A program made the position numbers and the translations under genes. A stretch of DNA of 64,000 nucleotides from Brachynemurus nebulosus (lineage: Eukaryota > Arthropoda > Insecta > Neuroptera > Myrmeleontidae), in assembly GCA_035578155.1 (NCBI GenBank), contig JAPWDM010000015.1, forward strand, positions 2,958,501 through 3,022,500, in the 5' to 3' direction. Numbering within the stretch: position 1 is the first letter of the stretch; every line of letters starts with the position of its first letter. The notes below the pieces were generated by a model. The model did no database searches, was not told the origin of the DNA, and saw nothing but the letters and a program-made list of their open reading frames with translations. Shown piece after piece: positions 11,387 through 21,833 of this stretch.

Positions 11387-12197
11387 TAGGGACCGGCAAC
11401 AATATGTTTGGCGTTTTTTTGACAATATATGTACCAAAAATGAAAGCTGTATTGTGCTTAATTTTTTTTTTATAAATTGATTAACAAAAAATTGTCTATA
11501 GGTACCTGGAAATTTTCCTTCAATTTATTTTATTTATATTAAAAAGTAAAATTTTTTAGTGGTTTACTAGTATTTTTTATTTGAAAATCAAATTTTCGGA
11601 GACGACATTTTATTACAACATTTTCCATTGTTATCGGAGAACTGCGTTATCAAAAAATTTGATAATTTAAATTTTTGTTGGATCCCTGTAGATGTGTAGT
11701 TGTTGCGCCCCTGCTTTTCGATACTAAAAATAAAGGAAAATCGCTCAGACAAGGTGCTGAATATTTCCATATTCCCAAATCAACCTTGCATAATAGACTC
11801 AAAGGCAAATCGAAATAAAATTCATTTAAATCCAAATGTTTTATTCCGCCCATCAAAAGTCATTCACTGATGCAGATATTTATCCTAGCGAATTTCCAGA
11901 TTGGAAATTCAGCTATTTTTATCTTTTTATGTCCGAGTTTACCCATATGCATGACTGAATGTGATTTATATTGCAAATAAAGCACTGTCTCCATTCGCCC
12001 CACACATAGGGGTGAATCTAGACACTACATAACAAAAAAAAAAAAATGTTGCAGTACCAATTTTGATATTTTTATTACTGCCCTATATGCTCGTGATATT
12101 AAAGCATTTAAATTATTTTTTTAGAATTTTTTAGATAAACTAAACAATTTATTGCCATAAAACTGAAAAAATCGTCTACATTCGCCCCAACTGACGG
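11003..12197 (+). mobile_element. pogo-like DNA transposon remnant
   Basis: TIRs ccatcagttgggccgaa (left) and the complement of ttcgccccaactgacgg (right) are flanked by TA at 11001-11002 and 12198-12199, as for Tc1/mariner/pogo elements. The subterminal block ggggcgaatctagaca repeats near both ends. Between about 11729 and 11817 the plus strand encodes a Pipsqueak-type helix-turn-helix, GKSLRQGAEYFHIP then KSTLHNRLKGKSK, which is the DNA-binding N-terminus of pogo/CENP-B-type transposases. The catalytic domain is missing. Confidence 0.8.
11307..11383. repeat. (TA)n microsatellite
   Basis: About 38 uninterrupted TA dinucleotides inside the pogo-like remnant. Open frames across it encode only alternating Tyr-Ile and are not genes. 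Confidence 0.98.
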
Positions 12198-12437
12198 TAT
12201 CGTACAACTCTTCAATATAAACTACTATAACATTGTATAAGATCAGATTTCATGCAATATTATTGAGTGTGTAGGGGCCACTTTAACTTTGTTTAAATAG
12301 ATTCTTCCCATCATTGACAATATTTAGCCAATTTAAGAAAAACAGATCTTTGAGATAATAAAACATGTGTATGAATGGTATGAATGTATATACATATTAT
12401 GTATCTCCAATACATATATTTGTCAGATAAGTAACTG

Positions 12438-14111
12438 TTGACAACTTTTGTTTCAAATATATTTGGTTACACATTTTTTCAAAAATGTAGACAGGCGAGA
12501 CCTCTGGGCAGAATTAGTTTGCGTAAAAAATCCACGATCATCCTTAATATAAAAAATTATAATGATAATTTTTGTTTTTTATATTGTATTTTAGCTCATA
12601 TTCATAGAGTCGAAGTTAATCCTGAAAGGGATAATAATTTTGTAAATTATCTACATACTTTAAATATTAACGATATCGAATTTCCGGTAAAATTTCGGAT
12701 GTTTCAAAATTTGAAAAAAACAACCCCGATTTATCCGTTAATATATATGGTTTGGGATCTGATAATAAAACTATAGTTATGTTATATCATACCAAAGAAG
12801 TAAAAAATGTTCATGTAAATTTACTATTAATTTCAAAAAATAATAATTTTCATTATGTTTTTTAATTCGTGATTTATCGCGGTTATGTTCTGCTCAGTTT
12901 TCGAGACATGGACATAGAAACTATATATGTAGTAGATGTTTACAATATTTTTCAAGTATCGCGGCGAGAATGCTGCAACACATTTTATGAACGAATTAAG
13001 ATTATTAGCAGCTAGATTTTCTGACTATATTAAACAAAATTATCCTATTCACATGATAGAAGAGGATATACAATCATTTGAAAATGCAACAGAGTGTTAT
13101 ATGTGCGAAAAACCATTTCAATTAAATGAAACAAAAGTGAGAGACCATAATCGTTTAATTAGACATAATAATTATCGTGGTGCAGCTCATTCAGACTGCA
13201 ATTTAGAATGTACAGTATCAAATGATATAGTAATATTTTTTCATAATGGGAGTAGATATGATTTTAATTTCATAATTAAAGAATTATTGTTTGATAATCA
13301 ACCAATTACAGTAATACCAAATACACCCGAAAAATATATTTCGATTAGAAAAAAAATTGGGGATGTTTACTTAAAATTTTTAGACTCTTTTGAATTTTTA
13401 ACGGGTTCATTAAAAAGTTTAATTAAAACATTACAGTCAGAAGATTTTGAATTTTTGAGAGATGCATTTGGCAATCATGCTCATTACAATCTTTTAAAAC
13501 AGAAAGGTATATTTCCTTATGAGTATGTAGATAATTGGCAAGTTTTTGAAGATGCAGAATTACCCCCCAGAGAATATTTTTATAGTCATTAAACAAATAG
13601 CACAATATCTGAGGATGAATATCAACATGCAAAAGAAGTATGGAGAAGATTTGATATACAAAATTTAGGTGAATATAGTGATTTATATTTAAAATGCGAT
13701 GTACTTTTATTAACTGATGTTTCTGAAAAATTTAGAAAAGTCTGTTTGAACACTTATGGCTTGGAACCCGTTTACTTCTACACAATACCATCGTTAAGTT
13801 TTAGCTGTATGCTAAAAAAACAAAAATAGAATTAGATGTAATAAAAGATCCAAATATTTTAAATATGTTAGAATGTGGAGTGAGAGGGGGTCTTACTCAA
13901 GTTAGTAAAAGGTATATTAAAGCAAATAATCCTTACATAAAAGAATTTAATACGTCTTTACCGGAGAAATATATTAGGTATTATGATATAAATTCTCAAT
14001 ACCTAACTTGCTATGTGTTATCCAATGCCCTACGGAGAATTTTCGTTTTTAAGCCAAGAAGAAATTGAAAGAATGAATATAAGTATGAATACAAGTATGA
14101 ATATGAATATA
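12438..14111 (+). pseudogene. Old protein-primed DNA polymerase B, 5' part (split by Maverick)
   Basis: Remains of a DNA_pol_B_2-type polymerase from a lineage different from the three copies at 14.6, 35-39 and 42-46 kb. Recognisable blocks in order: a region equivalent to VNIRN...CFLWSI of the other copies, an RDLSRL-like zinc-region remnant, CYMCEKPF...VRDHNR with GAAHSDCN (treble-clef-like), the exonuclease-proximal part, LGEYSDLYLKCDVLLLTDV, and YYDINSQY, which corresponds to the polymerase A motif. There are several frameshifts and stops (for example near 12866 and 13590) and an internal deletion before 12950. The gene stops at 14111 in a short Met/Asn-rich stretch and resumes at 46799. 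Confidence 0.85.
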
Positions 14112-14600
14112 TATATGACGCGGGAGGAGCGGGGAGGCGGGAGGCGGTTGGTGTAGATGGTGCGGGGAGCGGGCGGCGGGGTCATTGACTTGTGGTGGGT
14201 ACGTATGGGGTATACTGGCTGGCAGATGTTGTTGATGATGGTGCGGGGAGCGGGCGGTGGGGTCATTGACTTGTGGTGGGTACGTATGGGGTATACAGGC
14301 TGGCAGATGTTGTTGATGATGGTGCGGGGAGCGGGCGGTGGGGTCGTTGACTTGTGATGGGTACGTATGGGGTATACTGGATGCCAGATGTTGTTATAAA
14401 AAATGTTTGAAAAAATTGTATGTTTTTTATGATGGGTACGTATGGGGTATACTGGATGCCAGATGTTGTTATAAAAAATGTTTGAAAAAAATGTATGTTT
14501 TTTGTGATGAATACGTATAGGGTATACTAGAGGATTATAAATAGTGTTATGAAATACTGGTGGGAGTTAGTTTTATTGAAAATTTTGTATTTATTGTGCA
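14112..14600 (+). repeat. Left terminal inverted repeat with internal tandem repeats
   Basis: Inverted copy of 46310-46716. It is GC-rich at the outside (gacgcgggaggagcggggag), followed by three 82-bp units (gatggtgcggggagcgggcg ... gtatactggctggcagatg) and two roughly 75-bp units (ggtacgtatggggtatactg ... ttataaaaaatgtttgaaa). The right arm has one GC-rich unit fewer. All units share the motif GTACGTATGGGGTATACT, also scattered at 24.2-24.5 and 39.1-39.5 kb. Confidence 0.9.
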
Positions 14601-14609
14601 ACGATAACA

Positions 14610-16907
14610 ATGACATTTGCGGAAAAGTTTAGAAAAATTAATAATACACCATGCAGTTCAGATATGGTGAAAATTGTTGAAGAAGCCTTAAAACGAATTA
14701 AAAATATAGAAGACGTGGAAAAATGGTTAAAGCATAATAAAAATAATATTCGTTTGTTTAAACGTATGTTTGATGAAAAATTAGAGAATCATTTACGTTT
14801 GGAGGCGAACATTGCACTGTCTAAATCGTATCAGAAAAAATTGCATCAATTAAAACGTAGCATCGTTAAACAAGGTGGTGGGTTAAATACCCGGCAAAAA
14901 CGTCGTCACTTATATTGGGATCAAATGGATGTACACCATGAAGGCAGAGTAAAAACGGGTGTTATTACTAACGTTGACTATAAGGATCCAATTGTATTTT
15001 TTGATCGAGCTTTCCCGATATTTCGTCGACATGTACGTAAAGAATTGATGAAAAATCCATTGAAAATTTATGTTGTATTTTCGGGGAATTTTATTAAACC
15101 AAAAACCGGTGAAGAGGATGTAAAAACATTTATTACACCGGCAAAAGAATTATTTATGACGACAAATATAAAAGAATGGTATAATGAGTTTGTAAAGGAA
15201 AATTTATTGAGAAAATTGCAAGATTTCCAGGAAAGAGATTCGGGTTGGGCACTGGACATGGTGATAAATTTGCGTATCAATATGAATAAGTATTGTTCGC
15301 TAACAGCAGGAACTTACTGTGAATTACCTACAGTAATTAAAAATAAAAAAGCTTGTGTCAACATCAGAAATAATGATCAGCATTGCTTTTTGTGGTCAAT
15401 TATGGCAGCACTCTATCCAGCTGATAAACATTCCAATCGAATTGGAATGTATCCACATTATAATACTCGATTGAAATATGATGGATTGGAATTTCCATTA
15501 CCATTAAGTCAGTTGCATAAATTTGAACGTATGAATACGGATTTATCGATAAACGTATACAGCTACAATGAAATCGGTAAAAAAGAAATAGAATTTTTTC
15601 CCGTATACATCAGTAAAAATAATGATGGTAAAAAAATACATCTATTGTGCGTTAAAAACAACAACAGTGGTGTACTACATTACTGTTGGATAAAGAATTT
15701 ATCGAGATTAACCAGTGCCAGTATAAGTAGTCGTGATCATAAAGTACATATTTGCGATCGATGTCTCAATTACTTTCGAACTGACACAAAATTAAAGCAG
15801 CATCTAATGGATTGTGGTGAACGTAATGCGGTGAAAATTTGTATGCCTGAAAAAGGGGGAAATTTTTTAAATTTAAAAATTGGATGGCGAAAGAGAGAGT
15901 ACCGTATGTTATATACGCGGACTTTGAGTCCTTGTTAGTTCCAATTTCTGATAATGATAACGATGATGCTGATGATGACAGTGATTACGAACATCCGTAT
16001 ACAAAACGCACACAAAAACATGTACCATATAGTGTTGGATATTATTTTCATTGTTCGCATGACGCAAATCAATCTTTTTACCGAGAATATCGTGGCGAAG
16101 ATTGTGTTAAGTGGTTTGTGTATCAATTACAACAGCAAGCTCGATTTGATGAAGAGAAATTAGGACTTAAAGAAGAAATGGATTTAACACCGGAGGAAGA
16201 GATGGATTTTATTAATGCAGAAATTTGTCACATTTGCCATGAAGATTTTAAACCAGACGATCGAAAAGTTCGTGACCATTGTCATTTTACTGGTAAATTT
16301 CGTGGAGCGGCTCATAATCAGTGTAATTTGAATTATAAAAAATCACATGTAATACGAATAATAATGCACAATCTTAAGGTTACGACTCGCATTTTTTAAT
16401 GGTGCCATTGGTTAGCGAATTCGATGGAAAGGTGGATGTTGTACCAATAAATAAAGAGAGGTACATTAGTTTCACTAAACATGTTGGTAGTATTCAATTA
16501 CGTTTTATTGATTCCTTTCGCTTTATGGCCAGCTCATTGGACAAATTAGCTTCATACTTAGACAATGATAAAAAGTGTATATTGCGTCGTGAGTGTGAAA
16601 ACGAGGAGCAGTTTCATTTGTTGACGCGTAAAGGAGTGTTTCCGTATGATTACATGACAAGTTGGGATCGACTTAGAGAAACACAATTGCCGCCAAAAAC
16701 CACATTTTACAGCATGCTTAATGATGAAGATATTTCTGATGCAGATTATGCGCATGCACAAAACGTGTGGCGATCATTTAATTTGCACACGCTTGGACAA
16801 TATTCCGATCTGTATATGAAAACTGATGTGTTGTTATTGGCGGATATTTTTGAAAATTTTCGTAGTACATGTTTAAAAAGTTATGGATTGGATGCTGTTC
16901 ACTATTA
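14610..16907 (+). pseudogene. polB: Maverick DNA polymerase B, copy A (truncated)
   Basis: N-terminal two thirds of a protein-primed family B polymerase. It starts MTFAEKFRKIN ten bases inside the inverted repeat and is nearly identical to copy C (42588-46303). Visible parts: N-terminal domain, zinc region CDRC...H...C, exonuclease motif VIYADFESL, the second zinc region CHICHEDF...VRDHCHF...GAAHNQCN, and the LGQYSDLYMKTDVLLLADI block. One-base losses near 15863 and 16370 shift the frame. Similarity to copy C stops abruptly at 16907, before the polymerase motifs A-C, so it cannot act as a polymerase. Confidence 0.92.
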
Positions 16908-17384
16908 ATTTCTTCCAAACATTCAAAATTAACAATTGAAGATTCTGACGAAGATGTGCTATTATCACAAGTTTTTTCGGAGGAGGAAATTTTATCAGAT
17001 GAAGAAAACAACAGCAGAACACCTGCGTATCAGATTAGGATCGATGTGTTAATATTATGTACTTTACAATTAATTTTTGATACTCCGGTCGAATTCCAGA
17101 CACTTTGGACAAATGGATTGGGGATTCTGTTAAAATTACCGATGACGAAAAAAGAAAAATTAATTATAAAGAAATTTATCGAGATTTTTCAAAATTATTT
17201 CAACAAGTTGAAAGAAGACGACCAAACAAATATATATGGATGGATAAGCTTAGAAGAAATGCTTATGTCACATGATACTTGGCTCACCGAATTATTCGAT
17301 GCGGAAGTGATTGAGAATTTGAACCAGTTATTAAGTAAATGGAAAAACGAGTTCGCAAATATCCAGAAAAGAAAAGAAATGTGA
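16908..17384 (+). CDS. Acidic protein fragment of unknown function
   Basis: Immediately after the break in PolB copy A an open frame encodes an acidic stretch (EDSDEDVLLSQVFSEEE, LSDEENN) and a helical lysine-rich C-terminal half ending NLNQLLSKWKNEF. The first residues of the open frame come from polymerase sequence in the wrong frame, so there is no native start. A second frame in 17085-17270 also looks protein-like (DDEKRKINYKEIYRDF), which suggests a frameshifted gene. I do not recognise a family. It was probably brought in by the rearrangement at 16907. Confidence 0.35.
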   Translation: MSSKHSKLTIEDSDEDVLLSQVFSEEEILSDEENNSRTPAYQIRIDVLILCTLQLIFDTPVEFQTLWTNGLGILLKLPMTKKEKLIIKKFIEIFQNYFNKLKEDDQTNIYGWISLEEMLMSHDTWLTELFDAEVIENLNQLLSKWKNEFANIQKRKEM

Positions 17385-17538
17385 ATGTTTTTATGGTGGG
17401 GATGTATGGAATATAATACTTAACACCCGTATTATTTTAATTTTTATTTAGAAATGTATTTTATTTTTCTAATAAATATGATTTGTTTAAAGAAATTTGG
17501 TTCATTTTGCTTTAAACCATCATTGGTGTTGCAACAGA

Positions 17539-17724
17539 ATGTTTTTAATAATTTTATTTGCAATATGCTTGTTTACTGCATCGGCAGAAAATTTGAATAA
17601 CAAAATTGAAAAAGGTGTAAACATATACGACTCAAATAAACGCATCACTTTATCATCGTCAACATTAAGACCACCAATTTCGTGTCATTGTAATAAACAT
17701 ATGTGTTTTACTACATTTAATTAA
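17539..17724 (+). CDS. Small secreted Cys-containing protein
   Basis: 61 codons from the Met that begins a good signal peptide (MFLIILFAICLFTASAEN); an upstream in-frame Met at 17497 gives a poorer leader. The mature part is about 45 residues, Lys/Ser/Thr-rich, with three Cys in a C-terminal CHCNKHMC cluster. No family recognised. It sits among plus-strand accessory genes between PolB copy A and the MMP. Coding status rests on the signal peptide and intact frame only. Confidence 0.45.
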   Translation: MFLIILFAICLFTASAENLNNKIEKGVNIYDSNKRITLSSSTLRPPISCHCNKHMCFTTFN

Positions 17725-17754
17725 TATACAGAAGGTATTTGGTGTAGTTTAAAT

Positions 17755-17898
17755 ATGGATCGTGTAGAGGAATTTTGTAGAAAATTAATGTTGTTAAAGA
17801 AATCAATAGAAACGTATGAAAATATGAAAGAAATTAATCGTCGAATGAAATATTTAAATATTACTTACAATATGGTAAAAATGCAGAACAAAAGTTAA
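17755..17898 (+). CDS. Short coiled-coil protein, 47 aa
   Basis: A small complete frame, 30 bases after the secreted-protein gene, reading MDRVEEFCRKLMLLKKSIE and continuing as a charged helix with Leu/Met heptad spacing. Too short for family assignment. It resembles the N-terminal helices of the ankyrin-like protein that follows, and may be a broken piece of such a gene. Confidence 0.35.
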   Translation: MDRVEEFCRKLMLLKKSIETYENMKEINRRMKYLNITYNMVKMQNKS

Positions 17899-18026
17899 TT
17901 GTTAAAAACAAAAGTGGTGGGGATGAGTAAATTATAAGGAGTGGGGGTAAGGATATTATTACTGACATAAAATAAAATTGAACTTATTTGTTTTTGGAGT
18001 TGTGTGTGTGTGGATAACTTGAAAGA

Positions 18027-18638
18027 ATGGATATGGATCGAGAGCGACAATATATTTTGCAGAAAATAGAAAAACTTCAAAAAGAACAAAATGAAGATAT
18101 TATAAAAAAGTTTCTGTACGATGCAATTAAGGCAAATGATACGCTCCAGATATAGGCGATTTTGGAACAGTATCCGTATATGCTTAGCGGTGATGATGAG
18201 CATGATATATTGGAAAGTATAATCCGCGAATACGATTTCTGTCCTGCGGAACTACTAAAGAAGATTTTTTCGCTAAAACAACAACTTATGGATAATCTAG
18301 AGGAGGAGATCAGTATTTATTTATCAAATATAAATACTAATTCGAAAAAATTTGAAAATTTTATTGAGCAATGGTTGGAGGAGAAAAGTTTGCAAAAATT
18401 TGTAAATCAAGCGATTCGATATGCGATTTTACATGTTAAACCAAATGTTTTGGAGTTGTTGTTGGATTACGCGGATGCTGAAAAAATCAACGTTGATTTC
18501 AATCCAGAACAAAACAACGTGGACAAATTCGAGTGGGAGTGGCTAGAAGAAACAGCACAGGAGCCGTGTAGCAATATAGATTTTAGTATGTTTAATATGT
18601 TATGTCATATTGTAAATTTACGTATACTTAAAAAATAA
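18027..18638 (+). pseudogene. Ankyrin-like helical accessory protein, one in-frame stop
   Basis: Starts MDMDRERQYILQKIEKLQ at 18027. An in-frame TAG at 18153-18155 interrupts it, after which the same frame continues to 18638. The body consists of helix pairs (AIRYAILHVKPNVLELLLDY) that align with the paralog at 24964 (IYAAIQYARPDLLNLLIGA), including the spacing of the acidic helix before it. These look like degenerate ankyrin-type repeats. Members of such families in large DNA viruses often bind host signalling factors, but nothing here shows the partner. Either a pseudogene or a stop-suppressed gene. Confidence 0.6.
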
Positions 18639-18743
18639 ATAAAGATTTAATTTACAAGAAAACATGTTTTATTATTTAATATTTACAACAAAAAAAAATT
18701 TTTTTTAACAAATAATATTTACATGTAAAATTAGTTTTTGTTG

Positions 18744-20297
18744 TTATTTATTTTCTTCATCCTCTTCCGTAGTAAGTTTTAAATATTCAATATTTGCTGC
18801 AAATTGTGTCTTTAACTGTTGTAGTAATTGCATAAGTTGTTCTAAAATGTTAGCACTTTGACACTGTATATTGAAGATAGACACATCAAATTTACCACTT
18901 CGTGTAATAGAGTTTGTAAATTCATCAAATTCATAAAAATGTTCATCTTTAAAAAAGTATAATAATCCATTTGTATATCTAAATACTGAACGAAATGCAT
19001 TAGGAATACCAGGAAACAAATCCGAAACAAAACCGAATTTAATTGCTCGCAAATCACACTCGTCAATTTCAGCAAAAAATTTGTTGTCATAAAATAAGTA
19101 TGTTTTGCCACTATAGGTATTAACTATACCGTTGAGATATTTTTTCATAGGTATTCCAAAAACATCATTTATTGGTTTTGGATATCCGGGTAGTAAAGTT
19201 AGATCGGGATATTTAACAATATAGACTAAGTTATTTATTATAAAAAGTATATCATTATTAGGTCTTTTATAAACAGCTGAGATTCTTTTGAAATTATGGG
19301 GTACGAATTTAATAAAATCGGTTATTAATATTGGTTTGTCTGCAATTTTATCAACAAGACTTATAGGAAATATCAATTGACGATGAAATGCATAAATTTT
19401 TTGATCAGCTACAAGAAATGTATTTAGATATTTTAAATCACACAAATTTGGTGATAGCGGTGTGGGTGGTGATGGTGTTGTTAAAGGAGAACTCGGCGCT
19501 GCTGGAGGTGTTAAAGTTGGTCCTTTTTTGGGACCGTATAAATTTTGAATATTTTGTATATCATCTTGAGTTAATTTTTTATTCCAATTTTCTCGATGGT
19601 ATGGATACATTACAGAATTAATATCGTTGGAGTGGTCGATTCCAAGACTGTGTCCGATTTCATGGGTTAAGGTTGTGAAAAGGTTAAATTTACCGTCTTC
19701 TGGATATTTGTTTATACTCCAATTTTCATCTTGATCAATGTGAATTTCAACGATGTAGTTATAATATGGAGGGAACGCGTGTGGTAGCACATTACCAGGA
19801 CCATCAAACATTGAAGGACAAAATTTACCGCCGAAGTGCATCGAATGTTGTAATCGGCTATTTAGTATTACGATATCAGGAGATTTCCTATCATGTTCGA
19901 AGGTTAAACCAGAATGGTCAGACCATATTTGGAAAGCTTCCTTGGTTAGTTCAATAACTTCAGGTTGTGCTAAATAATAGTGCCATTTTATATGAGTAAT
20001 ATTCCATTTCTTATGTGTAGAATCAAAAGTATTGATATTATCAGCAACACCACATCGCGGTAATTTTATTAAATTTAACGTTTCATTATTTACCGTTCCA
20101 TCAACAGGTAAATGATAGTATTCTTGAAATAACGATAGCGCACTTGAAAATAATGTTTTATTTTGCACAATGTTATATGGTTCTGTAGATTTAATATAGC
20201 CATATTTTTGTAAATATTCCGCTACACACATTTCACGTTCGCTTAAATCCGCCGTTGCAACAGATAAAAATGGTACCAATAGTATTAATAAATACAT
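18744..20297 (-). CDS. Secreted matrix metalloproteinase carried by the Maverick
   Basis: A 517-residue protein from the Met that starts the signal peptide MYLLILLVPFLSVATA; the open frame extends 39 codons further upstream, but that part crosses a dispersed 53-bp block and is unlikely to be translated. Domains in order: peptidoglycan-binding-like prodomain (LFQEYYHLPVDG), cysteine switch PRCGVADN, catalytic domain with zinc site HEIGHSLGIDH and Met-turn SVMYP, proline-rich hinge, and a four-bladed hemopexin-like domain with flanking Cys. All catalytic residues are present, so it should be an active extracellular zinc endopeptidase. It has no intron, lies antisense to its neighbours, and is flanked by Maverick genes, which supports capture of a host gene. 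Related fragments lie at 2-3.3 kb. Confidence 0.88.
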   Translation of the reverse strand: MYLLILLVPFLSVATADLSEREMCVAEYLQKYGYIKSTEPYNIVQNKTLFSSALSLFQEYYHLPVDGTVNNETLNLIKLPRCGVADNINTFDSTHKKWNITHIKWHYYLAQPEVIELTKEAFQIWSDHSGLTFEHDRKSPDIVILNSRLQHSMHFGGKFCPSMFDGPGNVLPHAFPPYYNYIVEIHIDQDENWSINKYPEDGKFNLFTTLTHEIGHSLGIDHSNDINSVMYPYHRENWNKKLTQDDIQNIQNLYGPKKGPTLTPPAAPSSPLTTPSPPTPLSPNLCDLKYLNTFLVADQKIYAFHRQLIFPISLVDKIADKPILITDFIKFVPHNFKRISAVYKRPNNDILFIINNLVYIVKYPDLTLLPGYPKPINDVFGIPMKKYLNGIVNTYSGKTYLFYDNKFFAEIDECDLRAIKFGFVSDLFPGIPNAFRSVFRYTNGLLYFFKDEHFYEFDEFTNSITRSGKFDVSIFNIQCQSANILEQLMQLLQQLKTQFAANIEYLKLTTEEDEENK

Positions 20298-20378
20298 TTT
20301 TATAGAAGTGATAGCGATGGCGATTACAATAAAAATGATTGCAAATACCTTTAACAACTTATTATATATGTATAAATT

Positions 20379-20431
20379 TGCTCCTGAATATAGGCAATTA
20401 CACTGCGTTGCCAAGTGGCCCCATACCTACT
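20379..20431. repeat. 53-nt dispersed block, copy 1
   Basis: Starts tgctcctgaatataggcaat and ends tggccccatacctact; near-identical copies at 25659 and 60366. Here it lies between two imperfect copies of agaagtgatagcgatg...-type sequence (about 75 bp each, at 20304 and 20434), upstream of the MMP. Confidence 0.95.
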
Positions 20432-20690
20432 ATTAGAAGTGATAGCGATGATGATCACAATCAAAATGACTGCAAATATATTTAATGACTAAATACATAT
20501 ATGCATAAAAAATAAAACAAAATATAAAATTTAAAATTTTTATTACAAAAAAAAAAAAAAAAAAAATTAGTTGTTATTTACATTATTTACATTTGCGTTT
20601 ATATTTTTATACCAAATTTTTACCGCTGGTGTTAGAATCTTGGGAAATTGATTTGTCCCAATTTTTTCTTTTAAGCTTCTTCATGGACAA

Positions 20691-20846
20691 AAGGTGGAAA
20701 ATTCTCCAGAGTGCTCATCCCAATTACAGCCGCACATTTTTTTCGTTGTTTTTGGTTTTATTTTGGATTTGTCCCTCTTTTCCAATAATGCTTCCAATAT
20801 ATCGCGTGCTGCTTCTCGCGCCCGTTCCGGACAATTTTTAAAATGA
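20691..20846 (-). pseudogene. CHHC zinc-finger protein, 3' fragment 1
   Basis: The minus strand encodes the tail of the CHHC protein found more fully at 23868-24202: HFKNCPERA, a helix rich in Glu/Ala/Lys, and CGCNWDEHPGEF. The first finger is missing. It is joined within about 25 bases to packaging ATPase copy 1, which implies a deletion of everything that normally separates them (the capsid block). Confidence 0.75.
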
Positions 20847-20870
20847 GTTCACTAATCATCATTTATCAAT

Positions 20871-21566
20871 ATGAAATTGCACAAACAACATCATAAATTA
20901 CCTGTACGTGATATAACACCAGCAGTCTTTTCAAAACAGGTACCAAATAAACATGGTCCTTTGTTGCCCAACAGTATTCGTTGTATTATTACGGGTCCAT
21001 CAAATTGTGGTAAAACAAACGCTATGATCGCATTATTACAAGATATAAATGGACTTCGTTTTGAAAATGTATATGTTTACAGTAAATCGTTACAACAATC
21101 TAAATATCAACTGCTGGGTGAACTTTTAAACTCAATTAAAGGTATTGGCTATTACCCGTACAATGATAATGCGGAAATTATTCCACCATCGTATGCTAAA
21201 CCCAATTCAATATTTATTTTTGATGATGTGGCATGTGATTCGCAAGATGTAATGCGAGAATACTTTAGTATGGGACGTCATCAAGATATTGATTCATTTT
21301 ACCTATGTCAAACGTACAGTCGGATCCCTAAACAGCTGATTCGTGATAACTGTAACCTATTGATACTCTTTAAACAGGATGATTTAAATTTACGACATGT
21401 TTATGACGACCATGTGAATACGGATATGAAATTCAATGAATTTCGTGATATTCGCTCACTTTGCTGGAAAGATGATAAATATGGATTTTTAGTAATAGAT
21501 AAAGACAGCCCCCTTAACAATGGTCGATATCGAAAGAACTTTGATGTATATATATCACTACCTTGA
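20871..21566 (+). CDS. Packaging ATPase (FtsK/HerA-like), copy 1
   Basis: 231 residues, intact. Walker A GPSNCGKT (about residues 43-50) and Walker B IFIFDDV are clear, followed by the conserved sensor-like CQTYSRIPKQLIRDN. This is the A32-type genome-packaging ATPase of Polintons and adintoviruses, which drives DNA into the capsid. It differs from the copy at 29264 by only a few residues. Its 5' side is the CHHC fragment instead of the PLA2 gene, so its normal divergent promoter is absent. Confidence 0.92.
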   Translation: MKLHKQHHKLPVRDITPAVFSKQVPNKHGPLLPNSIRCIITGPSNCGKTNAMIALLQDINGLRFENVYVYSKSLQQSKYQLLGELLNSIKGIGYYPYNDNAEIIPPSYAKPNSIFIFDDVACDSQDVMREYFSMGRHQDIDSFYLCQTYSRIPKQLIRDNCNLLILFKQDDLNLRHVYDDHVNTDMKFNEFRDIRSLCWKDDKYGFLVIDKDSPLNNGRYRKNFDVYISLP

Positions 21567-21637
21567 TATGACATTTAGTTAGTATTGTAAGAACCGCTTG
21601 CGGAGACAGGTGTTTATATAAAAACTAATATTTTTCT

Positions 21638-21795
21638 GAACAGGTAGCTCTTTAAAGCTGTTTTTATCGAACAGGTAGCTGTTTTCGTCGAACAGGTAGC
21701 TGTTTCTTATCGAACAGGTAGCTGTTTCTTATCGAACAGGTAGCTGTTTCTTATCGAACAGGTAGCTGTTTCTTATCATACAGGTGACTGTTTAT
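21638..21795. repeat. 22-bp tandem repeat (aacaggtagctgtttcttatcg), array 1
   Basis: About seven units. The core AACAG-GTAG-CTGTT is a short inverted repeat with a 4-base spacer. The same array follows each ATPase copy and precedes each DUF8207-like gene. Confidence 0.95.
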
Positions 21796-21833
21796 TTACT
21801 GTTGTTTTAATCAAACAAATAACTGTTAGCGAA

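Larger units (their letters stand above)
10775..12277. mobile_element. Outer TIR element containing a pogo-like insertion
   Basis: Imperfect terminal inverted repeats of about 25 bases, ccctacacgctcaataatat at the left and its near-complement ending gtgtagggg at the right. I cannot see a convincing target duplication, so the superfamily is unknown. Its inside is mostly the nested element at 11003-12197. Confidence 0.6.

Noticed and set aside
11208..11402. Open frame across the TA repeat
   Set aside because: Encodes only Tyr-Ile alternation from the microsatellite.
14030..14520. Open frames in the left terminal repeat
   Set aside because: They simply translate the 82-bp and 75-bp tandem units.
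20379..20431. 53-nt block as a tRNA or small structured RNA gene
   Set aside because: Only one 5-bp stem (ggcaa/ttgcc) is evident, with no A/B boxes or cloverleaf.
21638..21795. Regular short repeats, possible CRISPR array
   Set aside because: Units are directly abutting 22-mers without unique spacers, in a eukaryotic element; a simple tandem repeat.
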